From DASQHL01 sp963843685 (GTDB lineage Bacteria > Chloroflexota > Dehalococcoidia > DSTF01 > JACRBR01): a stretch of 64,000 nt of DNA. Position numbers and translations under genes: made by a program. Of this stretch, positions 41,661 through 51,700 are shown in pieces (position 1 is the stretch's first letter; the number at the start of each line of letters is the position of its first letter). The DNA is taken from assembly GCA_963843685.1 (NCBI GenBank), contig CAWJLO010000006.1, positions 124,001 through 188,000 on the forward strand, in the 5' to 3' direction. A model generated the notes under the pieces. The model had not been told where the DNA came from, did not search any database, and saw nothing but the letters and a program-made list of their open reading frames with translations.

Positions 41661-43262
41661 CTACGCCGGCGCTTCGGCCGGCAGCTTCGGGTTGCGCTCG
41701 GCCGGCATGTGCCCGTACAGGTCGTCGATCAGCTCTCGCTTGATCCGAGCGTAACCCGCGTCGTTCCAGAGGTTGCGCCACTGCTTCGGGTCCTCGACGT
41801 GGTTGTACAGCTCGCCCTCGGTGCCGTCGTACATGATGTCCGTCCGCGCCCGGCCAACGATGGTGCCCGCACGCGGGTCCATCATTCGCTCAAGGCCGTT
41901 GTCCTCCCGCGTGCTCGGTTCGTACACCGTGCAGGTGTAGCCGTCGCGGTGGATCGTGCGCAGGTGCATGCCGAAGCCGGGGAACTGGCTGTCCCACTCC
42001 GTGATCATGCGCTCGTGCTCGCCTGTGCCCGCCGTCTTCGGCAGCGGCTTCCCCTGCATCCACGACGCGGCCGGCACGCCCGCCACCTCGCAGAACGTGG
42101 GCGCCAGGTCCACCTGCCCGACCGGGTCAGACACGTCGGCCGCAGGCACGTTCGCCGACGGCGCCGGCCGCCAGATGCACGGCAGCCGCATCAGCGAGTC
42201 GCAGTGATACGGCCCCTTGAAGAGCAGCCCGAAGTCGCCCTGCAGCTCCCCGTGGTCCGTCGTGAAGAAGATGTCCGTGTCCTGTTCCCAGCCGCGCTCG
42301 GAGACGCGCTTCAGCACCCGTCCGCACGCCTCGTCAATCATCTCGTTCTGGATGTGCGTCATCGCATTCACTTCGCGCACCTGGTCGTGCGTCATCAGCT
42401 TCGGAACGAAGCGCGCCGGCCCGCCCTCCAGGTTGCGGAAGCGGCCCTCGTAGTACGCCAGCCAGTGCGCCGGCTTCTGCGACAGGATCTCGACGCACTT
42501 CTCGACGCTTCCGGGGTGGCCCTCAGGCAGATCCAGCTCACGCCAGTTGACGCGGCTCAACTCGGACTCCGGCGGGTCCCACGGATGGTGCGGGTCCGGA
42601 AAGCTCATCCAGACGAACCAGTCCTCGTCCGGCGAGAGTGAGTCGAGATACTCGATCGTGCGGTCCGCCACCCAGTCGGTGTGGTAGTAGTCACGGGGGA
42701 TCGGGTTGAACTTCACCTCCGGCGCCCCGGTGTCGCCGCCGCCCTCGTCGTTCATCCCTTTCGACGTAAAGAGCTGGTAGAAGCCGGTGACGTATCCCGG
42801 GTGGTTGTCCTCCAGCCACTTCCCGTAGTGCCACATCCGCTGCGGCCCGTGCATCGCCAGCTCCATGTGCTCGAAGCCGCGGTACGGCCCGGTCGACTTC
42901 TCCGCCGCCATGCGGTTCTCGAGCCACTTCCCCGCCAGGTCGAACGCCGGCTCGAAGTGCGCCTTGCCGAGCAGCGCCGTGCGGTAGCCCGCTTTTTCGT
43001 GCAGGTACGCCGCCACGCTCGGCGCATCCGCCGGCAGCGGCACGCCGTTGGCGAACACACCGTGCGTGCGCACGTACTGCCCCGTGATCATGCTCGATCG
43101 CGCCGGCATGCAGACGACGTTCTGGTTGTTGGCACGGCGATAGTTGATGCCGGTCGATGCGAGCTTGTCGATGACGGGCGTGCGCGCGATCTTGCCGCCG
43201 TTGCAGCCCAGCGAGTCGTAACGCATCTGGTCCGTCGTGATGAAGAGGATCTTGCGTCCCAT
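41661..43262 (-). CDS. Type I sulfatase (formylglycine-dependent)
   Basis: A 533-residue sulfatase/alkaline-phosphatase-superfamily enzyme. The start KILFITTDQMRYDSLGCNGG carries the metal Asp. The formylglycine site is Cys51-Met-Pro-Ala-Arg55, the C-type signature CxPxR converted to formylglycine by FGE. Later words LGKAHF, FFTTDHGELQGDFG and GPYHCDSLMRLPCIW are standard for choline-/aryl-sulfatase relatives. No signal peptide is visible, so it is probably cytoplasmic. It removes sulfate from an organic sulfate ester. Next gene downstream is the MBL hydrolase, upstream the DUF1330 gene; the spacings are 15 and 4 bases. Confidence 0.95.
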   Translation of the reverse strand: MGRKILFITTDQMRYDSLGCNGGKIARTPVIDKLASTGINYRRANNQNVVCMPARSSMITGQYVRTHGVFANGVPLPADAPSVAAYLHEKAGYRTALLGKAHFEPAFDLAGKWLENRMAAEKSTGPYRGFEHMELAMHGPQRMWHYGKWLEDNHPGYVTGFYQLFTSKGMNDEGGGDTGAPEVKFNPIPRDYYHTDWVADRTIEYLDSLSPDEDWFVWMSFPDPHHPWDPPESELSRVNWRELDLPEGHPGSVEKCVEILSQKPAHWLAYYEGRFRNLEGGPARFVPKLMTHDQVREVNAMTHIQNEMIDEACGRVLKRVSERGWEQDTDIFFTTDHGELQGDFGLLFKGPYHCDSLMRLPCIWRPAPSANVPAADVSDPVGQVDLAPTFCEVAGVPAASWMQGKPLPKTAGTGEHERMITEWDSQFPGFGMHLRTIHRDGYTCTVYEPSTREDNGLERMMDPRAGTIVGRARTDIMYDGTEGELYNHVEDPKQWRNLWNDAGYARIKRELIDDLYGHMPAERNPKLPAEAPA

Positions 43263-43266
43263 GGCC

Positions 43267-43659
43267 TTACTCCTTGGCGACCCGGACCGTCGGCGTCGTC
43301 GCGATCAGCACCGTCCGTTCGAGACCGGCCTCCCGGTGCTCGTGCGCCTTCACGTAATCAGGCTGGGACATCATGTCCATGAGCGCCTTGCGGCTGGGGT
43401 ACTCGACGACGGCGATCGCGTCCCAGTCGTTGGCGTCGTTCTCGCCGATCAGCACTTGCTCGCAGCGGCCGGCGTAGATGATGCGCCCGCCCGTGCCCTC
43501 CACCATTCGACGCGCAGTGTCGCCGTACGTGTCGTACTCGCGCGCGCCGTCGCCCGCCTTGAACTTCAGCAGGTTGAGCATGACGACCGGCCCGGTGTCG
43601 GTGTCGGCATCGGATGCAAACTGCTTGAACTGCTCCGGATTTGGCCTGATCGCGCTCAT
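43267..43659 (-). CDS. DUF1330 / EthD-like dimeric alpha-beta barrel protein
   Basis: A 130-residue protein: GPVVMLNLLKFKAGDGAREYDTYGDTARRMV, then VLIGENDANDWDAIAVVEYPSRKALMDMMSQPDYVKAHEHREAGLERTVLIATTP, the family pattern of DUF1330. Related proteins assist the degradation of ethers or aromatic compounds, but no activity is proven for most. Its ATG overlaps the stop of the haloalkane dehalogenase gene by four bases. Confidence 0.85.
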   Translation of the reverse strand: MSAIRPNPEQFKQFASDADTDTGPVVMLNLLKFKAGDGAREYDTYGDTARRMVEGTGGRIIYAGRCEQVLIGENDANDWDAIAVVEYPSRKALMDMMSQPDYVKAHEHREAGLERTVLIATTPTVRVAKE

Positions 43660-44561
43660 GCTATGGCTCCCTTCGTGCTGTTGATGAAGTCGACGATGAC
43701 GCGCGCCAGCTCCTCGCCCCGGTCCTCCTGCAGGAAGTGGCCGCCGCCCCTGATCGTCGTGTGCGGCTGTCCCTTCGTGCCCGGCACGCGCGACTGGAAC
43801 GCCTTGTCGGCGTTGCGCGTGATCGGGTCCTCATCGCTGAACGCGCAGAGGAACGGCTTCTCCCACTTGCCCAGCACCTCCCACGCCTTGCGGTTCGGAG
43901 CCGAGGCAGGATCGTCCGGGCGCGTCGGCACGAGGGACGGGAAGATGCGCGCACCGGCCTTGTAGCTCTCGTCCGGAAACGGCGCGTCGTACGCGGCGAT
44001 CACCTCCGGCGCCAGCTCCGTCTTGCAGCCGCCGCGCACGATGTTGCCGATGGGGAGCTGCGGCGCCTTCTGCGAGAACTGCTGCCAGCGCAGGAACGCC
44101 TCGCCGGGGTTGTTGTCGCCCGTCGGCAGGAACGTGTTGCCCGCGACCACGCGCGCGAATCGCTCCGGCTGCGCCGCGACGATGCGCAGCCCGATCAGCC
44201 CGCCCCAGTCCTGCCCGAAGAACGTCGCATCGCGGAGGTCCAACTGCTCCACCAGCGACGACGTCCAGTCGACGTGCGCCTGGTACGTGTAGTCGTCCGT
44301 GCTCGCCGGCTTGTCGCTGCGCCCGAAGCCGATGAGGTCCGGCGCGACCGCACGGTAGCCGGCGGCGGTGATGATCGGGATCATCTTTCGATAGAGGTAG
44401 CACCACGAAGGCTCACCGTGCAGCATCAGCACCGGCGCGGCGTCGCGCGGCCCCTCGTCGACGTAGTGCATCCGCAGCCCGCCCACATCGAGATAGTGCG
44501 GCTCGAAGTTGTACCCCGGCAGGTTCTGGAAGCGCTCGTCCGGCGTGCGCAGGACTTCCAT
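43656..44561 (-). CDS. Haloalkane dehalogenase (HLD-I-like alpha/beta hydrolase)
   Basis: A 301-residue alpha/beta hydrolase. Nucleophile Asp118 lies in FGQDWGG, with halide-stabilising Trp119 beside it. The HGEPSW oxyanion segment (residues 49-54), rather than HGNP, is typical of subfamily HLD-I including DhlA. The catalytic acid is in the late FSDEDPITR segment and the base is His in GGGHFLQED. Such enzymes hydrolyse carbon-halogen bonds to alcohols and halide. Substrate range cannot be read from sequence; epoxide hydrolases share the fold but lack the DW pair. Between TetR and DUF1330 genes, all minus strand, so one operon is likely. Confidence 0.9.
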   Translation of the reverse strand: MEVLRTPDERFQNLPGYNFEPHYLDVGGLRMHYVDEGPRDAAPVLMLHGEPSWCYLYRKMIPIITAAGYRAVAPDLIGFGRSDKPASTDDYTYQAHVDWTSSLVEQLDLRDATFFGQDWGGLIGLRIVAAQPERFARVVAGNTFLPTGDNNPGEAFLRWQQFSQKAPQLPIGNIVRGGCKTELAPEVIAAYDAPFPDESYKAGARIFPSLVPTRPDDPASAPNRKAWEVLGKWEKPFLCAFSDEDPITRNADKAFQSRVPGTKGQPHTTIRGGGHFLQEDRGEELARVIVDFINSTKGAIA

Positions 44562-44564
44562 ACT

Positions 44565-45173
44565 CTATGCCTCCTTCAGCAGCGCCCGAAACATGCGGGC
44601 CATCACGCGCCGTGCCGCGGCCGGCGTCAGTCCCTGGTGAACGCGCAGCGCCTCCCACGACGACCAGCTCGCCGCGACCGCCAGCGCCTCGAGCAGCTCG
44701 CGCCGCGCCGGCGGGCGTAGCCGCCCCAGCTCACGCCCGAACACTACCTCCACCTCGCGGCGGCCCAGGCGACGCACTGCGCGGAGCCGTTTCGCGATCT
44801 CGGGCGCCCACGGCTCCGACAGCACCGCCGAACGCCGCACCGGCGAGATCGCCTCCATCAGCCGCGCCCGCTGCGCCACGAACGCGTCGATGCGCGCATC
44901 GAGCGGGCTCTCACGCGGCACAGGTCGCGCCAGCGAGAACACGCGCTGCACCTGGCGGTCGGCGGCAGCCGCCTGCAGTTCGTCCAGCTGTTCAAAGTGC
45001 TGGAACACGGAGCGCAGCGACACGCCCGCCCTCTCGGCGACGCGCTGCGCAGTCGGCCGCAGATCCCCCTCCTCGATCAGCGCCAGCATCGCGTCGACGA
45101 CCGCCTCGCGAGTGCGGTCCGCGCGCGCGGCCCGCCCGTCTCGAGCCCGATCGATGGTGGTGGGTGCAGCCAT
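44565..45173 (-). CDS. TetR family transcriptional regulator
   Basis: A 202-residue regulator with an N-terminal TetR helix-turn-helix: TREAVVDAMLALIEEGDLRPTAQRVAERAGVSLRSVFQHFEQLDEL. The C-terminal ligand domain is helical and ends four bases before the haloalkane dehalogenase start, so it leads the dehalogenase-sulfatase-MBL operon. Its promoter holds a perfect palindrome that overlaps the -35, and the start codon is about one base from the predicted RNA start. Confidence 0.92.
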   Translation of the reverse strand: MAAPTTIDRARDGRAARADRTREAVVDAMLALIEEGDLRPTAQRVAERAGVSLRSVFQHFEQLDELQAAAADRQVQRVFSLARPVPRESPLDARIDAFVAQRARLMEAISPVRRSAVLSEPWAPEIAKRLRAVRRLGRREVEVVFGRELGRLRPPARRELLEALAVAASWSSWEALRVHQGLTPAAARRVMARMFRALLKEA

Positions 45174-45180
45174 GTTGGCG

Positions 45181-45210
45181 ATAGTACCACTGTTTGCACT
45201 GTGAGTGCAA
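45181..45210 (-). promoter_or_regulatory. TetR operator and leaderless-type promoter
   Basis: TTGCACT-GTG-AGTGCAA (45194-45210) is a perfect inverted repeat. On the minus strand TTGCAC (45210-45205) and TACTAT (45186-45181) are 18 bases apart. The predicted RNA start falls at about 45174, next to the ATG at 45173, so the transcript is probably leaderless. Confidence 0.75.
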
Positions 45211-45269
45211 TAATATGGCGAAGATTCTTGCTCAAGGAACGGCGGGCGCTGGTTGGAATCCGCGAGCTC

Positions 45270-46514
45270 CTACACCCGCACCACGAACTTCGCCAGCCCC
45301 CGGAACGACGGGATCTTGCGGTACTCCACTGCTTCGTCCGAAAGCCGCAGCTCCGGGAAGCGCCGCACCAGCTCGGCGATGCCGATCTGCGCCTCCAGCC
45401 GCGCAAGCGGCGCGCCGAGGCAGAAGTGCGCGCCGCCCCCGAAGGAGTGGTGGTGCGTGTCCTTCCGCGTGATGTCGAACGCGTGCGGCTCGGGATAGAC
45501 CGCGGGGTCGTGGTTTGCAGCGGAGAGCAGCGGCGTGACCGATTGCCCCGCCGCGATCGGACAACCGCCGATCTCCACGTCGCTGAGCGGCGTGCGGCCG
45601 GACTGCGTTACCGGCGAGTCGTACCGCAGCATCTCCTCGACCGCGTTCTTGATCAGTGACGGGTCCGCCTGCAACTTCCGGAGCTGCTCCGGGAACGACA
45701 GCAGCGCATGCACGCCGTTGCCGATGAGGTCCGTCGTCGTGACGTTGCCCGCCGTCAGCAGCAGCCCGCACATCGTCATGATCTCTTCGTCGCTGAGGCG
45801 GTCGCCGCCCTCCTCCGCTGCGATCAGCGAGCTGATAAGGTCGGCCCGCGGCTCCGCCCGACGGGCCGAGAGCGTGTTCCGGAAGTACGCCTGCAGCGCC
45901 GCGCTCGCCTCCTCCATTTCGGCGCGCTCCTCCGCCGTGATCAGCGGGTTGAAGATCAGCACGCCCGTGTCCGACCAGCGCTTGAAGTCCGCGCGGTCCG
46001 CCGGGTCCACGCCCAGCATCTCCGCGATCACGATCGTCGGCAGCGGCCCCGCGAACGCGTCGATCAGGTCGAACGTCTCCTGCCCGGCCACCGCGTCGAG
46101 CAGCTCGTCGACGATCTCCTGGATGCGCGGCGCCATCGCCTCGACGGCCCTCGCGCTGAACGCCTTCGACACCAGCCCGCGCAGCCGCGTGTGGTACGGC
46201 GGGTCGGAGAACAGCATGCTCAGGTGCTCGCCCGCGCCGAGCGCCTCCGCATCGAAGAACATCCGCTCGAACGTGCCCTCGGCCGCGTTGCGCGGGTCGA
46301 CCGAGAGCGAGCGGTCCCGCAGCAGCCGGTCGACGTCGTCGTGCCGGCTCAGCACCCATCGCTGGAGCTGCACGTCGTGGTGCACTGGCTCCCGCTCGCG
46401 CAACTCGTCCAGTACGGGATAGGGGTCAGCCTGAAACGCCGGGTCCAGCGGCGTGAGCCCGATGCCCGTCGGCACCGGCTTCGCCGTCTCGCGTGCTTCG
46501 GATTCGATCGTCAT
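45270..46514 (-). CDS. Cytochrome P450
   Basis: A 414-residue bacterial class I-type P450. The heme-binding loop is HSFGGGAHFCLGAPLARLEA with the axial Cys near the C-terminus. The ExxR helix is in AVEEMLRYDSPV. The I-helix reads LLLTAGNVTTTDL: the usual acidic residue before the TT pair is Val, which can affect proton delivery. ATG 46514 has GAGGTGG upstream. The next gene on the strand is the TetR regulator (96 bases). No ferredoxin or reductase is nearby, so redox partners must come from elsewhere. Probably hydroxylates a hydrophobic substrate in the same degradative block. Confidence 0.95.
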   Translation of the reverse strand: MTIESEARETAKPVPTGIGLTPLDPAFQADPYPVLDELREREPVHHDVQLQRWVLSRHDDVDRLLRDRSLSVDPRNAAEGTFERMFFDAEALGAGEHLSMLFSDPPYHTRLRGLVSKAFSARAVEAMAPRIQEIVDELLDAVAGQETFDLIDAFAGPLPTIVIAEMLGVDPADRADFKRWSDTGVLIFNPLITAEERAEMEEASAALQAYFRNTLSARRAEPRADLISSLIAAEEGGDRLSDEEIMTMCGLLLTAGNVTTTDLIGNGVHALLSFPEQLRKLQADPSLIKNAVEEMLRYDSPVTQSGRTPLSDVEIGGCPIAAGQSVTPLLSAANHDPAVYPEPHAFDITRKDTHHHSFGGGAHFCLGAPLARLEAQIGIAELVRRFPELRLSDEAVEYRKIPSFRGLAKFVVRV

Positions 46515-46590
46515 GTCGCCACCTCGCTTCGAGCAATCGCACCACAAGGGTAACAGGCGCCGTGCCGAATCCGGATCACCGCCGGAAGCA

Positions 46591-46627
46591 GAAGGAGGCG
46601 AAGGCCACATTTGCCTTCACCTCCTTC
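46591..46627 (-). terminator. Terminator hairpin after the secreted protein gene
   Basis: A 15-bp stem with one mismatch (GAAGGAGGCGAAGGC at 46591-46605 with GCCTTCACCTCCTTC at 46613-46627) and a seven-base loop, 24 bases beyond the stop at 46652. The trailing U-tract is poor. It also lies in front of the P450 gene. Confidence 0.65.
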
Positions 46628-46651
46628 AATGCTGCCGACCGCGCCTGATGG

Positions 46652-47339
46652 CTAGTCGAATATGATCGGGGTCCACGTCGGCGTAGGCGGCTCCGGCGTG
46701 GAAGTTGGCGGCACCGGCGTGGACGTCGGCGTCGCCGTCCCGCCCGAGACGGACGTACCGGCCGGTGCCGGCGTCGAGCACTTCTGGCCGTGGTCGTCGT
46801 CGCCGCGCCGGTGCGCGTTTGTCTGCGGGCACGGCGGAGTTTGCTTTCCGCTGATCTTTTCTACCACGCCGCGATCCGACCAGGCGCCGCTGCCGCCGTT
46901 GCCGTCGCTCCACGTCCCGTCTCCCTTCAGGAACGCGGTGCCGGTGCCTTCAGCGTGCAACGTAATTCCGGTGCCAACGACCAGCACGGCGACGTCCGCC
47001 GACGCTGTGGCCGTGCACCGAAGCCGGAGTAACGTCTGCGCAGCCATTGAATCCGAAGTAGGCTTGCAGGCCGAACCACCTCGAGTGACCGGTCGACGCG
47101 CCGTCGGGGACCGTGGCGTTGCCACGTACAAGCAGGATCCCGTCGGTCGCGCAGACGTGCACAGTCAGTTGTCCGGAAACTGCGGCGATGCCGTCTCCGC
47201 TCGCGTCGAGCGTGCCGGGCGTGACGATGGCCGGACTCGCGTGCCCGCCGCCGTCATTGGCGGACACAACGCCTGCCACCGCGGCCAGAGCGACCGCCGC
47301 GATCGCCAGGGCCGGCAGGAATAAATGTAGTCGTCTCAA
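46652..47339 (-). CDS. Secreted protein with Thr/Pro-rich C-terminal stalk (one frameshift)
   Basis: About 228 residues joined. A signal peptide (RRLHLFLPALAIAAVALAAVAGVVSA) opens the chain. The middle (LTVHVCATDGILLVRGNATVPDGAS ... AVLVVGTGITLHAEGTGTAFLKGDGTW) looks like a small beta-sandwich. The end is a Thr/Pro-rich stalk (TATPTSTPVPPTSTPEPPTP). One extra base near 47037-47042 separates the two halves. No family recognised; probably surface-exposed. Divergent from the SDR gene. Confidence 0.68.
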
Positions 47340-47537
47340 GAGATCATCCCCCCATGTCTACCAGTGGTACAGGTGATCCTCCTTGCCTCTTTCCATTAGC
47401 ATCGTCCGGCGCAATGGGATCTGATCGTTTTTCCTGCCACACGCCGACGCGCCGGAATGTGCGCCGCCTCGCCCTCGACGCCGGGCCGCACATCCGCAAT
47501 CCTGTAGCGCCCGGACGCACGGACTGGAGGAGCGACG

Positions 47538-48317
47538 ATGACACGCTTGAGCAAACTCAGCCGCTCGGTCGAAGGGCGACTCGCGCTGATCACCGGCGCC
47601 GCCAGCGGCATGGGCCGCGCCACCGCGTACGTCTTCGCCGATGAGGGCGCCCGGCTGGCCTTGGTCGACCGCAACGCGGACGGCGTCAACGCCGTCGCCG
47701 ACGAGGTGCGCGCTGCCGGCGGCGCGGCGACCGCTTTCACGGTCGATCTGGCCGACGCTGCCGCAATCGCCGCACTCGCCGAACGCGTTCGCGCGGAGCT
47801 CGGCCCGCTCGACATCCTCGTCAACAACGCCGGCATCTCGGCCGGCGCCCCAATCGACACCGACGTCTGGGAGCGGGCGTGGGATCTCACGCTCGCCGTC
47901 AACCTCACGGCGCAGGCGCGCCTCATCCGTGCCTTCGCTCAGGATCTCGCCCGCAACCGCGACGGCCGCATCGTCAACATCGCTTCCACGGAGGGTCTGG
48001 GGGCCACGGCCGGCGCCAGCCCGTACACCGCCGCGAAACACGGCGTGATCGGCCTCACGCGTTCCATGGCGGTCGAGCTCGGACCGCGCGGCATCAACGT
48101 CAACTGCGTGTGCCCCGGGCCGATCCGCACGGCCATGACGGCCGCCATCCCCGACGAGGCGAAGGACAAGTTCGCCCGCCGCCGCGTGGCGCTCAAGCGC
48201 TACGGGGAGCCGGAAGAGGTGGCGCATGCCACCCTCAGCCTCTGCCTCCCCGCGGCGAGCTTTATCAACGGCGTATTTCTCGTCGTCGATGGCGGCTTGA
48301 TGGTGCGGAACGCGTGA
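47538..48317 (+). CDS. Short-chain dehydrogenase/reductase (SDR family)
   Basis: A 259-residue classical SDR: nucleotide motif TGAASGMG (residues 20-27), NNAGISAGAP, catalytic Ser in IASTEGLG, Tyr/Lys in YTAAKHG and the NCVCPGPIRTAM loop. The acidic residue after strand beta2 (LVDRNADG) favours NAD(H). GGAGG stands upstream of ATG 47538. Likely oxidises or reduces a secondary alcohol/ketone; the nearby catabolic genes suggest a role there, but it faces away from them. Confidence 0.93.
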   Translation: MTRLSKLSRSVEGRLALITGAASGMGRATAYVFADEGARLALVDRNADGVNAVADEVRAAGGAATAFTVDLADAAAIAALAERVRAELGPLDILVNNAGISAGAPIDTDVWERAWDLTLAVNLTAQARLIRAFAQDLARNRDGRIVNIASTEGLGATAGASPYTAAKHGVIGLTRSMAVELGPRGINVNCVCPGPIRTAMTAAIPDEAKDKFARRRVALKRYGEPEEVAHATLSLCLPAASFINGVFLVVDGGLMVRNA

Positions 48318-48328
48318 CTTCGCCGCCG

Positions 48329-48574
48329 CTACGCAACACCCTCGATGGCGTGCGCCTCGACGGAGCAGATGTAGCCGGCGTTGCGGTGCCTGAACCAGAG
48401 CACATAGCGCAGCGCGCTCTCCGCTTCATCGCAATGCATGATCCGGGCGATCGTCCACGGCGGCAGGCGCCGCTCCCGCAGCACGTCGCCCGCGCGCGGG
48501 TCGTACACCCGCGCCCGGCCAAGCCGCACTACCACCTCTTCGCCCACTTCGTACGCTTCTGCCCTCGTGACCAT
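48329..48574 (-). CDS. Small hypothetical protein
   Basis: An 81-residue protein (MVTRAEAYEVGEEVVVRLGRARVYDPRAG, then RLPPWTIARIMHCDEAESALRYVLWFRHRNAGYICSVEAHAIEG). The beta-rich start resembles a small SH3-like barrel; no family recognised. GGGAG precedes the ATG at 48574. It is convergent with the SDR gene and follows the large regulator by about 150 bases. Confidence 0.6.
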   Translation of the reverse strand: MVTRAEAYEVGEEVVVRLGRARVYDPRAGDVLRERRLPPWTIARIMHCDEAESALRYVLWFRHRNAGYICSVEAHAIEGVA

Positions 48575-48725
48575 CGCCAACTCTCCCACCGCTCTCCACC
48601 TGCGGTCGATGGCGCGATGGTAGGATCGGCGCCTTCCCAAATCCTTCCCAGCGAGGCTGGCAACAGCGATTCCTTGACGACAATTGGGAAAGGTCGTGGG
48701 CGATAAGGCCGGGATGCTCGGCGAG

Positions 48726-51700
48726 TCAGGCCAGCCGGGGCGCCTTCGCGCGCTCCAGCCACGCGGACCCGGCGCCGATGCGCCGGTAGATCGCGTCCGC
48801 CGCTGCGCGCAGCTTCCGCTCGCTCGCGGCGCCTCCGCTCCGCCCGCAGTTCCGCGCCCAGTGGCAATACGCATCCGCTTCGCCCCAGGCCAGCTCCGCC
48901 CCGTTCAACCAGCCCTGCGCGGAGGCGAAATGAGCGTCGCTGGCTGGTCCGTCTCCCTGAGCCGCCGCGAGGGCGCCCTGGGCCAACGCAAGCCGCGCTC
49001 CCCGGCTGCCCCAGTCTTCCCCGCCGTCGACGATGGAGCGGGCGCGCCCCACATGCTCGCGCGCCTCATCTACGCGTCCGTCTTCGGCGCAGATCAGGGC
49101 AAGCTCGACGCGCGCTCGCAGTTCGATCAGCACCCCGCCGGCTTCGGCGCCGATCGCCAGCTCTTCGCGCAGAAGCCGCTCGGCGCCGCGAACGTCCAGG
49201 CGCGCCAGGCAGAGATTGGCCAGATGGTGGCTCTGGTTGGCGTACGCCGACCGATGCCCGACCGCCGCAAGCAGCTCGAACCCTTCGCGCCACATGCGAT
49301 CGGCCGCGTCCCACTCTCCGTCGCAGAAGTGCAGCATCGCGCCGAGGAACCCGTCCGCCGGGGCGCCCAGCGCCCTCGCCTCCTCCATCCTCCCGTTCAA
49401 GCACAGGGCGCAACCGAGATCCTGCAGCAGACCGATGCGCTGCGCGTCTCCCGACGCGAACCGTTGCTTCTCCAGCTCGCGCCGGTACAGGTGGCCGTAC
49501 CCCGCGGCGTACCCCTCCGTCCAATCCGCGATATTCGTTGCCGTGTAGTACGTCACCAACGGGTCGTTTCGCGCATCACCGATGGCGTACGCGCGGGTCA
49601 GGAGATCGCGCGACTCCGCAAGCCGCCCCTTCGCCTTGAGCAGCGCGCCGTGGAGTAGCGTCGCGCTGGACAGCGAGCTCGCCATCCCCAGACGTTCTGC
49701 GAGCTCCATGGCCCGCGCGGACGCCTCCAGCCCCTCGTCGACCCGGACGCCGTTGAACAGCGCCGACGCGAGCCCCGTGTAAAAGTAGACGAGCGCCGGC
49801 CGGGCTTCTCCCTGCGCGAACACAGCCTCCGCCGCCCGGTAATGCTCCAACCCGCGGGGGATGTCCATGTACCGCGCGAGTCTCGCTTCGCCGATGTGCG
49901 TGGAGAGCGCCACACCCAACCGTGAATGGATCTGCGCCGCCCGCTCGACCTGGCCGAGCTCCTCTCGCACCCGCAGCGCCCGCTCAAGGTAGGTGACCGC
50001 GGCGCGGTAATCGCCGCCGGTGCTGAACAACAGGTCCGCCAGCCGTTCGACCAGCCCCGCCTCCTCCTCCGGGTCGGCACGCCCCTGCTCCATCAGGTGC
50101 AGCGCCCGACGCCAGTGAGCCTCCGCCTCGTCCCAGGCGCACTTCGACCGCGCCAGCTCTCCGGCCCGCATGGCGTAGCCGACCGCCTTCTCGACGTCTC
50201 CTCCCACCGGAATCGCCGCCTCGAAGTGGTACGCCAGCTCCTCAACCCTCTCACCCCGACGGCTCATCGATTCGATCGCCTCCGCGATCGCACGATGCAG
50301 CTCGGCCCGCCGGACGTACGCCAGCTGCGAATACAACGCGCGCCGCACGAGGTCGTGCGTAAACTCGAACGTCAGCAGCCGCTCGTCGACCGGACGCACG
50401 ATGCCGGCCAGCGCCGCCTCGTTCAACGCCGCCACCGTGCCCTCCCGCGGCAACTCCGCTACCCGCCCCACCAGCTCCGTGTCGAATCGCTGCCCCACGA
50501 CCGCAGCCGCGTTCAGCACCTCCGCACAGTCGGGCGAGAGCGCCTCAAGCCGGCTCAGCACGACGCCCTGCACCGTCAGCGGGACCTGAAGCTCGTCGCT
50601 GTCAAGCCGCGCGCCGGCCGCCGATACAAACCGAGCCAGTTCGCGCGCGTACAGCGGGTTTCCCCCGGCCTCCCGCGAAAGCGCGGTGAGTGCGCTGGCC
50701 GGCAACTCACCCTCCACGAGGCGCCGCGCGTATTCGCTGATCTCATCGTCCGTGAGGTGCTCCAGCGTGACGTTGGCTTTGAGCTCGCCCCATCTCAACG
50801 CATCAAGGACCCGCCGCAAACCTGCGTGCTCCGTCGTTCTCGCCGTCAGCACAAGGAGCACGCGGCGCCGCGGAACGTCACGCGCGATCGCCGTCAGCAG
50901 CGACAGCGTCGCCGCGTCCGCGTCGTGCAGGTCCTCCAGCACGAGCACCGTCGGTGATCGCGCGCCGAGTTCGCGGACCAGGCGCCCCACGCCATCGAAC
51001 AGGGACGCCCGGGCGACGTCTCCGCTTCGCGCCGGGGGGAGGGCCGCGCTTGAGAAGCGATCCCGCATCGCCGGAAAGAGCTGCCCCAGGTCCGCTCCGG
51101 ACGACGCGGCGCACGCCGCGAGTTCGCTGTCGCTGAGCGTGCGCAGCAGCGGCTCCAGCGCCTCGATCCAGGGGCGGTAGGGCACGGCGCTCTCTTCGTC
51201 GAGGCAGCCGCCGAGCCCGCACTGACAGTCGTTGAGCGCCGCATGTTCCAGCAGCTCCAGCACCAGCCGCGTCTTGCCGATGCCGGGCTCTCCCGTCACC
51301 AGCACGACCCCGCCCGAACCCGACTTCGCCTCTGCCAGCGCCTTCCGTAGCCGCGTCATCTCCCGGGTGCGCCCCACGAGCGCCGTCTCCACGCGGGCTG
51401 TCCAGGCCGTGACGTCTCCACTCTCGGACGACCCGAGAGACTCGAACAGCGACTCCGTCTCCGGCGCCGGCGCCGCGCCCAGCTCGCGCCGCAGCGCCTC
51501 TCTGCATCGCTCGTATTCAGCCGCGGCGCCCGCCACGTCTCCGGCGCGCGCGTAGACCCGCATCCGGGCGCGCGTCAGCTCCTCGTCGAGGTCGTTGTCC
51601 GGGAGCGAGCGCAACGTCTCCGCCGCTCGGCTCCACGCGCCCTGCGTCGCATAGGATTCGACGAGCCGGCGCAGCAACCTGCGCCTCAGGCCGCGCAGCT

